Below, piece by piece: positions 57,560-64,000 of a DNA stretch of 64,000 nt; positions within the stretch are counted from its first letter, which is position 1; each line of letters begins with the position of its first letter. Position numbers and translations under genes: made by a program. The notes below the pieces were generated by a model, which was not told the origin of the DNA, ran no database searches, and saw nothing but the letters and a program-made list of their open reading frames with translations. This DNA is from Chara braunii (Eukaryota; Streptophyta; Charophyceae; Charales; Characeae): assembly GCA_003427395.1 (NCBI GenBank), contig BFEA01000301.1, forward strand, positions 528,017-592,016, written 5' to 3'.

Positions 57560-57686
57560 TATATTATACTCGGTTTTTAGTACTTTTGACTGTATCGAGT
57601 TGCAAACACACAGATAACTCACATTGATTTGACAGCCGCCAAAGAAATCAGCCCTGGTGTTGGACCCTTTTGTGTAAGCATGGATG
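57560..57686 (-). pseudogene. Partial duplicate of the C2 exon and its donor site
   Basis: Bases 57623-57686 repeat the 3' part of exon 58059-57919: on the minus strand it reads GSN-T-R-ADFFGGCQIN followed by a gtgagt donor. The similarity runs on into the intron to about 57560. It lacks the first half of the exon and has no acceptor at a matching place, so it is probably not spliced in. Confidence 0.75.
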
Positions 57687-57772
57687 CTGGAACCAATTTC
57701 CTGCTTTCAGGAATTACTTTTTTTTAATAAAAAAATCACTATATAGTATATTATAATATTAATATATTGTAC

Positions 57773-57849
57773 TCGTTTTTTTTCTGTTTTTTTTTGGCCA
57801 TGCTAATCTTCTCTGTATCTTTCCAATTTTAATGGGTGTCCCAAAGGAC
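57773..57849 (-). pseudogene. U6 snRNA retropseudogene, truncated, with A-tail
   Basis: Minus strand 57849-57796 gives a 5' stem GTCCTTTGGGAC, then AAAATTGGAA, GATACAGAGAAGATTAGCAT and GGCC, matching the first half of eukaryotic U6 with its ACAGAGA box and AGC triad. Right after GGCC comes an A-rich tail (57795-57773) instead of the rest of U6. CGAGT flanks both ends (57767-57771 and 57860-57864, seen as actcg on the plus strand). The duplicated intron segment at 57568-57572 has a single actcg and no insert. These point to LINE-driven reverse transcription. Confidence 0.85.
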
Positions 57850-57918
57850 AGTTTGGCACTCGCTTTTAACTTTTTAGTACATTTTATTGTGTTGAGTTGC
57901 AAGCAGACAGAAACTCAC

Positions 57919-58059
57919 ATTGATTTGACAGCTGCCAAAGAAATCAGCCTTGATGTTGGACCCTTGTCTGTAAGCATGAAGATGGAGAACTCCAGAGTCA
58001 TCATGAAGCACCATATCGATAGACTCTTCCCATACCGGGTTATCTGACTGCCGTACTAC
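57919..58059 (-). CDS. C2 gene exon, second half of a C2 domain
   Basis: This 141-bp exon encodes 47 residues in phase 0. The acceptor is gcctcacag before GTAGTACGG, and the donor is ATCAAT followed by gtgagt. The peptide has the C2 signature NPVWEES, then VLHLHAY and DFFGSCQIN, the usual beta4 to beta7 part of a C2 domain. Where calcium-binding C2 domains carry an Asp-x-Asp pair in loop 3, this one reads AYRQGSNIKADFFG, so calcium binding by this domain is doubtful. The end (QIN) continues directly into the exon at 32677. No upstream exon is visible before the right window edge. Confidence 0.85.
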
Positions 58060-58104
58060 CTGTGAGGCATTACACCAACACAGATTCATCAACCAAACAA
58101 ATCA

Positions 58105-58149
<45 letters not shown>

Positions 58150-58330
58150 CACACACACACACACACACATGCACAGACACATTTCTGCTACAAGCAGAAG
58201 AAATAAGTTGGTGCCGTCATCTCTCCGACGTACTGAGAGAGCCCACAATTTGGTTTCTGCAGTGATCCATTTGAGGGCACGTCACTGTGTTTCAAACTCT
58301 CCTCAGCAAAGCTGAGACAGGCCTAATCAC
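58060..58330. other. Intron with CT and CA microsatellites
   Basis: CT run at about 58108-58146 and CA run at about 58152-58169. No gene seen. Confidence 0.8.
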
Positions 58331-58810
58331 AAGGCCACCATTCTCCTTACCCGCCCCATCTTACCTCTGTCAAAGAGTGTGGAGGATAGAGTCCTTTGGA
58401 CTGCAAGTCTGCAGCAATCAACCACAACTGGGTCACGAAGCATGGATCCTGACCACAGCCATGAGGCAGAAAGTGGTGTGACCACCACCATTCTCATTAC
58501 CTGCCCCATTTGACCCTTCACAGAAACTGGAAAGAGTTCTCTCTGCAGCAGTCAACCACAACTGGGTCACGAAGCACGGATTTGAACCACAGGCATGAGG
58601 CGGAAAGAGGTGTGACCACCACCATTCTCCTTACCTGCCCCATTTTACTCTTCACAGAAACTGGAAAGAGTTCTCAACACAACGAGAAGCCAGCAAAGGC
58701 CTCTGTCGCAAGGTGGCTTTATCAAGGAGTGTAGAGCACAGTGTCCATTGGACTGCAACAACCAATGACAACTTGAGTCACGAAGCATGGATCCAGGCCA
58801 CACAGGCAAG
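58331..58810. repeat. Tandem repeat of about 130 bp, three to four diverged units
   Basis: The units contain ccattctccttacc(t/c)gcccca, aactggaaagagtt and gtcacgaagca(t/c)gga (near 58337, 58488, 58618; a remnant near 58770). One unit has ggatttgaaccaca, close to an inverted RNA polymerase III B box, but no cloverleaf can be drawn. Confidence 0.7.
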
Positions 58811-58964
58811 GAAAGAGGTAATACTATGCAAGAGAGAAACAGGAGACATTATATATATTGCCAAATATCTATCAGCTAAGAGAATGCAAGTTGCCAAAAC
58901 AAATGAAGAAAAGAGCATATAAAATGAGGCACTGAAACGGCTTTTTCTGCCTTTCATACAGTTC

Positions 58965-60086
58965 TGAAACGGTTTTCACCATTTGCAGTCACAGATGCGG
59001 ATCCCAGGGCTCGATCCCCAGACCTTATCTTCCCTTACCTTCCCTGCGTACAGTATCAAGTTGACCCTGTGTGGCTTGAGCCCGTGACCTGTGTGTTAGT
59101 AGTTGAAAGTTATCTGTCGTAGGTCTGAGTAGTTGTCGAGTCTTGAAACTTAGACCTGTCGAAGTACGGTGCATAGGGGTCATAGTTGCTGTAGTTCTGA
59201 AAGGTCAAGGTCGTAGCTGCTACAGTCCTGAAAGGCCAAGTCCGCAAACCTCTGGAAGGTCCGAAAGTGGCCTTTCAAGTTTCTTCTCACGTTATACACA
59301 GCAGACCAACGGCAAGTTGGGCAAGTGGTGAGTCCAACTTCGCTTAGTGAGCGGTACCCAGTCCCAGTCTCACTTTGTACAGTCAGCAAGTACCATGAGG
59401 GACTGTGTGCACCATGGGCCCGGTGGAAAAGGGCAGACCAGCGGCCTACAGAAGTATAAATCAAGAGGCAGCGTCCAAATACACAGCAGACCAGCGGCAA
59501 GTGGGCAAGTGGTGAGTCCAACTTCGCTTAGTCAGCGGTACCCAGTCCCAGTCTCACTTTGTACACTCAGCAAGTACCATGAGGGACTGTGTGCACCATG
59601 GGCCCGGTGGAAAAGGGCAGACCAGCGACCTACAGAAGCATATATCAAGAGGCAGCATCCAGCCATTCATTCATTCCTGCGTGAGCCATGCGGAAGCGCT
59701 GCCCGAGCGTCTTGTGCGAGGTGGTCTGCAGATGCCCGAGGTCGAAGTGGGCTTGAAGAAGCCGTAGTAGCCGGCGACCATAGCCGCCATAGCTAGCGTT
59801 AGGTGTTAATGTGTGCGCACGTGTGTGATACAGTGTGATACAGTGAACGCGTGTGGAGTATTCAGAGTGATACAAAGTTGAGTGTGTGCGAACAGTGGTG
59901 TTGGACACAGTGATGAGAGTAGGGATGTACAGGCGCTGATGTGCCATAGCCTGTTGAAGCGAGTTTGCATCTGAACTGTGTTCTCGGTCTCCATATCTCT
60001 GAAATTTGAGTGGGCGGTTGGCGCCAGTGTGAGTTGCCATCTGTTTGCATGTATGCGAAGAAAAGAAGAAAGCGAGTCTGATTACA
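58965..60086 (+). repeat. 5' LTR of element F (family beta)
   Basis: It starts TGAAACGGTTTTCACC and ends GAGTCTGATTACA, 1122 bp. A 185-bp segment is tandemly duplicated (59294-59478 and 59479-59663). The first copy has TATAAAT, and the second has catatat at that place. Confidence 0.88.
59455..59461 (+). promoter_or_regulatory. TATA box in the element F LTR
   Basis: TATAAAT in the context cagaag-TATAAAT-caagaggcagc, the same as at 11890. The equivalent place in the second 185-bp copy (about 59640) is mutated. Confidence 0.5.
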
Positions 60087-60087
60087 T

Positions 60088-60105
60088 TGGTATCAGAGCT
60101 GGTTT
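60088..60105 (+). other. Primer-binding site of element F (tRNA-iMet type)
   Basis: TGGTATCAGAGCTGGTTT, one base after the LTR end. This is the common plant initiator tRNA-Met complement. Confidence 0.9.
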
Positions 60106-60160
60106 CCGTTACTCCACGCGCCATCGCAGTGCCGTGCCGCGTACCTGCAAAGAAGACAAG

Positions 60161-60224
<64 letters not shown>

Positions 60225-61279
60225 TTGTGCTGTCCAAGGAAGAAGGTGGCCATAGCCGCAGAGCTCGGACACGGAGGTAGAAGAAAGAAGACGAGTGAAG
60301 GAGGAGGGAGAGACGAAGGATGAGGGAGAAGTCGTAGCCCAGGAAGGAGAAGGGAGAGACGAAGAAAGGAAAAGAAAGACATAGCCAGGGTGAAGGAGAA
60401 AGAAAGTGAGAAAGAAGGAAGGAGGGAGAAGGCGAAGCGAAGGTTGAAGGGAGACAAGGGGTCAGCATCCATAGCCGAGTTGACCGAGAGTTGACCGAGA
60501 GTTGACCGGGATTTGACCAGGGGTTGACCACGGTGCTGACTAAGGGGTCGACTGACGTTGACCAAGGTGCTGACCGGGAGGTTGACCAGCGTTGACCAAG
60601 GCGTTGACCGGAGCTGTTGACCACGAAATTGACCAAGCTGAAGTCGGCATATTCTCGCCAAGCCTTCAGCCTATCCCCTCGGCCTGTGGACGTGCACTCA
60701 CCCCATGGTACTTGCTGAGTCTGTCTATCTCTTCTTCTGCATCGAGTCTCTTCTAGCAACTCCGTGTACAAGGTCGTAGAGCTGCGTTGACCAAACCCAC
60801 ACAGGTTGAGTAGGGCTGACGACTGACACGTCCCGGAGGACAAACCCTCCCAAGGACCGACACAGACCGGCGGGCTGAACAGTGTGGCATGGGTGGCCCA
60901 AAATCCGAGTTGTGGGCTGCACAACCAGCTGTCTAAGTGGTGTGAGGACTAGCTGATCGCGTCGTCCTGTTTGCGATGTTAAACAATTCCTGAGGAGTTA
61001 TGGGTGATCTCCTTAAATGCCTCCTGATCAGCGTTGAAGTCCTGTAGTGACAGCTTAGAAGTAGGTCTAGGCTTGTGACCATAGTTGACAGGGTTCTGAA
61101 CCGAAGAGAAAGCCAGGTGCGATTGACCGCAGGTGCTGGGCATCTAGTCTGGATTGTAAAGGACAATGGTCGCGAAAGCTTTCGTCTGCCGTGGTAACCT
61201 GGCTGGATCAAAGGGTAAGGATCTATGGTCTTTAGACAATCAGTCAGTCAGTCGAGTGGGTAGGTCTAAGTGATGAGGA
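60106..61279 (+). other. Element F leader with GA microsatellite and TTGACC array
   Basis: Leader between PBS and gag. It holds a GA microsatellite (about 60157-60219) and a cluster of TTGACC motifs (60480-60634). Long minus-strand open frames here come from low-complexity sequence. Confidence 0.7.
60480..60634 (+). promoter_or_regulatory. Cluster of 11 TTGACC motifs (W-box-like)
   Basis: Eleven TTGACC copies occur in 155 bp, with degenerate gctgacc and gtcgactg versions between them. TTGAC(C/T) is the core bound by plant WRKY factors. The units are tandem and irregular (10-22 bp apart), so this could equally be a simple minisatellite. Confidence 0.5.
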
Positions 61280-61638
61280 GTGGGACAGCTTTGTCGTGCA
61301 CCTAACACCATGGATGACTACCCGATGTACGACTTGTTCGTTGGGTTCTCCCTCTGGGAGACCCTCTGGCGTCTCCTCTTTCCGCAGGGGTTCTGGAATA
61401 CTTTCACGTGTAGAGTAGAGACTCGAAGTGGTGCGGGGACCACTCCCTACACCAAGGAACAGGAGGAGGAGGCTGCGAAGATCTTGGCCGAGCAGAAGGC
61501 CAAGAAGGAGAAGGTGGTTGTGAAGCAGGCCAAGAAGTTGGCCTTATTACAGGAGCATGCCGCAAAAAGGACGAAGTTGGAAGAAGAGTTGGAAAGGGTG
61601 AAAAAGGCGGAGGAAGAAAAGTTGAAAGCAGTGGATGC

Positions 61639-61671
<33 letters not shown>

Positions 61672-62863
61672 AGAAGAAGAAGAGAAAAAGGCAAAAGAGG
61701 ATGTCCCCCTGATTAGAAAGATCATAAGAGACAGAGGGGAGTCAAGTGGCACGAAGGAGGAGGAGGCCCCATGGTTGGAAAAGGTGTCTGAGTGGGTTGC
61801 TAATCTATCAATGGGAGAGGACGAGGAGGCAATGATGTATGTACCAAGGGCAGAACAGAAGGCGGTAGTGAAAGAGTGGGAAGCAGAAGAGGACCCCTTA
61901 AAACGCCAGAATATAGAAGAGGAGAAGAAGTTGGAGTGGAAGTTGCGCTTAACCAGGGAGAAGAAGAAGAGAATGGAGGAGGCAAGTAAAGTTGCAAAAC
62001 AATTGGAGGTAGTAAAGCAGCTAAGAGCGCAGATGGAAGCGCAAGCGGACATGCAGGGCAAGATAGATGTGATGGCTAGGTATATAGAACTACTAGCTAG
62101 GGCCCAAGAAGAACAATATCAGTTTGCATGCAGCCAAGATGTAGCTCTGCGGTCCATACGCGTAGGGTTCAGGGAATTCACGCGTGAAATGATGATGCTC
62201 GTGGGCACGAAAGTAAAGGTGAGGCTAGAAAACACAGAGCGATTCTGCATGGGCGCCATAGAGGGCGCAAAGCTTACTGCTCCAAGGGAGGAGGAAGCTC
62301 GTCCTTGTAGAGAGCCTGTGAAGGTGAAGTTCCCTGATTCCTGCAGTGGGAAGGAGGAGGAGAACTTCGATAACCGGGAGGCAATTGTAAACTTCTACAT
62401 ACACCTCCAGAAGATAGCTCCTGAGGAACATGTCCTTATAGCCTTCCATGCCCTTAAAAATGAAGCAGCTAGCTTCGCTAGATCGCTCTGCTGTGTTGCT
62501 AAGTGCGAAAATGATATGGTCGCGTATTCCCAAATTACCCCCCTGAGCGACTTTTCTAAGTTATTGCACGAGAGGTTTGCAGATGTCACGCGAAGTGTTA
62601 GAGCTTCAGACAAACTGCAAAAGATCCATTCCCGCCAATGGAGGAGTGCTAGAGCACTCGAGGGCGTTATGGATGAATTAGTCTTCGTACCTGACCATGG
62701 GGTAACTAAGACCCAGTCGGTCAACTTATTCTATCGTGCCATGCCCGAGCCTTTGCGTGGGCAATTCTTTGAGAAGAATCAGGAGTCTACCATGACCTAT
62801 GACACTCTGAGTAGGGAAGTGGTAGCGTTTGAAGCACGGTCCATGCCAGTTTCCACTTTCTAG
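61280..62863 (+). CDS. Element F gag, main part
   Basis: A 527-residue open frame starting MGQLCRAPNTMDDYP; the second Met at 61310 is an alternative start. A long Lys/Glu-rich helical part (about residues 55-260) includes a run of Glu coded by GAA/GAG repeats (61637-61684). The gag core follows (about residues 350-510: IVNFYIHLQKIAPEEHVLIA, FSKLLHERFADV, LFYRAMPEPLRGQFF). The stop at 62863 is followed by continuation in another frame from about 62850, so a single-base shift separates it from its zinc-knuckle part. It would form the particle shell. Confidence 0.8.
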
Positions 62864-63416
62864 CATAAGGACCTCGATAAGGGTAAGAAGTGCAAAGGCC
62901 GTACCCTCTCGGGTCGTTAAGGGCAAGGATCACCTGATCCTTACATTAGATGATGGTGGTATGGAACAGGTCCCTTACAGCCAGATAGAGTGCAGCCTGA
63001 AGGAGGATGACAGTGGCGATAGTCAGGGGAGGACTTACGCTGCTGTCGCAGCTGGAGGGAGGCCGCAAGGAAGAGGAGGAGGTTGGGGCCAAGGGGGCCA
63101 GGCTTCAGGTGGTCGTGGACAGGGCGATCAGGGGGTTGGTAGCAGAGGAAACCGCCAAGCGGGAGGTAGGGGTCAAGGTCCCTCGCAAAACCGCTCTCGT
63201 TTGAATCGATCACCTTCTAGGAGGGGTGGATGGCACCCTGGTCTGCCACAAGGCAAGCCTTGGGAAGATCTGGGCTTGGAACATACTGCGTGGCAACGAC
63301 GAATGGACCAAGATCAATGCATTTATTGCGGTGATCCGGGCCATATCAAAAAGTATTGCCCTAAATATAAAGAAGTCCAGTTCGTTGCACAGGCAGCAAA
63401 AGGCGACTGCCGGTAG
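62850..63416 (+). pseudogene. Element F gag C-terminal part with zinc knuckle
   Basis: The frame from about 62850 (VRSAKAVPSRVVKGKDHLIL) continues gag. It has a Gly/Arg/Gln-rich stretch (63040-63230) and the CCHC knuckle CIYCGDPGHIKKYC at 63318-63359. Fusion to the preceding frame needs a shift of one base, so it is probably a mutation or, less likely, programmed slippage. Confidence 0.78.
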
Positions 63417-63490
63417 GGGTTGCAACTGCCCCTATCCCTAGACCATGTGGAGAAGAGTGCGCACACCACAGAGAAACTCCCAAACCACAT

Positions 63491-63960
63491 GTGTCTATGG
63501 AAGAGGTTGTTAGCCGGTGTCTAGATAGCTATCCGGAGACTGCTTGTGTTAGAGTCTCTCTAGACACTTCCCTCACAGGCGTGGCAAAAGAGTTGACGGA
63601 GAGAATGTCTGCCTGGGCCAAGATGAAGAAAGATGCGAAAGGACAACTAGTCCTAGTGGATGTAAAAGTCTTTAGAGGTAGAGTAACGGCCCTTATAGAC
63701 ATTGGGGCCACTCGTAGCTATATTAGTAGAAAAGCGTTGCAGAAGCTGAAGCTAAACTTCAAAGTCCAGAACCTAGCAGATCCCATAAGTCAATATCCTC
63801 GCTGACAATCGCATGATGCGAGCCAAGGATTACATAGAGGGAGTCCAGGCGTATTTCTGCCTAGAGAAGGATGGGAAGGTAGAAAAAGTTCTCCATTCCC
63901 TGACTCTCCTCGTAGAAGACAGCCTCCCATTTGACATGGTCCTAGGAATGGACTGGGGAT
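63491..63960 (+). pseudogene. Element F aspartic protease, altered active site
   Basis: The frame 63491-63805 has LVDVKVFRGRVTALIDIGAT, then RSYISRKALQKLKL. The triad is Asp-Ile-Gly (63698-63706), where Asp-Ser/Thr-Gly is required, so activity is unlikely. It stops at 63805. The second motif FDMVLGMDWG appears in a shifted frame (about 63930-63960), followed by a TAG. Translation of the downstream RT would need both defects repaired. Confidence 0.75.
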
Positions 63961-64000
63961 AGGCAGCAGGGGCCACACTCCATTTGAAAGAGCGCGAGTG

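Larger units (their letters stand above)
6253..58059 (-). other. Span of a multi-C2-domain host gene, three consecutive exons seen
   Basis: Three minus-strand exons (58059-57919, 32677-32543, 6489-6253) have acceptor AG and donor GT(A/G)AG borders, and all joins are phase 0. Translated in order they give an uninterrupted 171-residue stretch: the second half of a C2 domain, a linker with a DDDST-IFWAVG motif, a KEWQF segment, and the first half of a second C2 domain. This order resembles plant synaptotagmin-like/NTMC2-type proteins, which tether membranes and bind lipids; the family assignment is from general knowledge and the exact orthologue is not certain. The introns measure 25,241 bp (32678-57918) and 26,053 bp (6490-32542). 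The gene continues past both window edges, because neither a first nor a last exon is visible. Confidence 0.8.
58965..64000 (+). mobile_element. Element F: Ty3/gypsy, 5' LTR to protease, runs off right edge
   Basis: 5' LTR (58965-60086), PBS, leader, gag, zinc knuckle and protease appear in order on the plus strand. The LTR is family beta, shared with chromovirus element E, so F is probably a chromovirus too; its RT, integrase and 3' LTR would lie beyond 64000. A stray TGAAACGG at 58932, 33 bp before the LTR, repeats the LTR start. Confidence 0.85.

Noticed and set aside
59645-60661. 338-residue minus-strand open frame
   Set aside because: It is antisense to the element F LTR and leader and is dominated by Ser-Leu runs from the GA microsatellite; no domain.

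Overview
This is eukaryotic DNA of a streptophyte (plant-lineage) nuclear genome, and my best guess is a charophyte alga of the Chara type. The grounds are plant-style Ty3/gypsy chromoviruses, primer-binding sites for plant initiator tRNA-Met and tRNA-Asp, a plant-like multi-C2 protein gene, and very large introns packed with repeats. The species is an inference; nothing here is bacterial. Several single N's and one 219-base N run show that it is a draft scaffold.

The only host gene I can support lies on the minus strand and spans most of the window. Three exons (58059-57919, 32677-32543 and 6489-6253) have clean GT-AG borders and all join in phase 0. They encode, in order, the end of one C2 domain, a linker, and the start of a second C2 domain. 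The two complete introns are about 25.2 kb and 26.1 kb, and the gene continues past both window edges. Nearly everything else lies in its introns.

The introns hold at least seven Ty3/gypsy elements or fragments, called A to G here. A (1-5890, minus) has a 5' LTR, PBS, gag and RT and runs off the left edge. B (12580-20970, minus) is complete with both LTRs but disabled. G (about 23519-24665, minus) is an integrase-chromodomain piece. C (34039-about 40380, minus) has a 3' LTR through to gag. D (PBS at 48749, gag-protease to about 51840, plus) is preceded by about 8 kb of unassigned sequence that includes a hairpin array. E (53278-55244, plus) is integrase-chromodomain plus 3' LTR. F (58965-64000, plus) has a 5' LTR, PBS, gag and protease and runs off the right edge. 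There are also four isolated LTRs (two with 4-bp target duplications), a LINE with a 16-bp target-site duplication (7917-11279), a foldback element, a GC-rich SINE-like repeat family, a U6 snRNA retropseudogene, CT/GA microsatellites and several tandem duplications.

The most unusual structure is an array of about 16 hairpin units at 44356-45516. Each has a conserved hexaloop, and the stems change in a compensatory way from unit to unit. G-U pairs occur only when the plus strand is read, which suggests selection on a plus-strand RNA.
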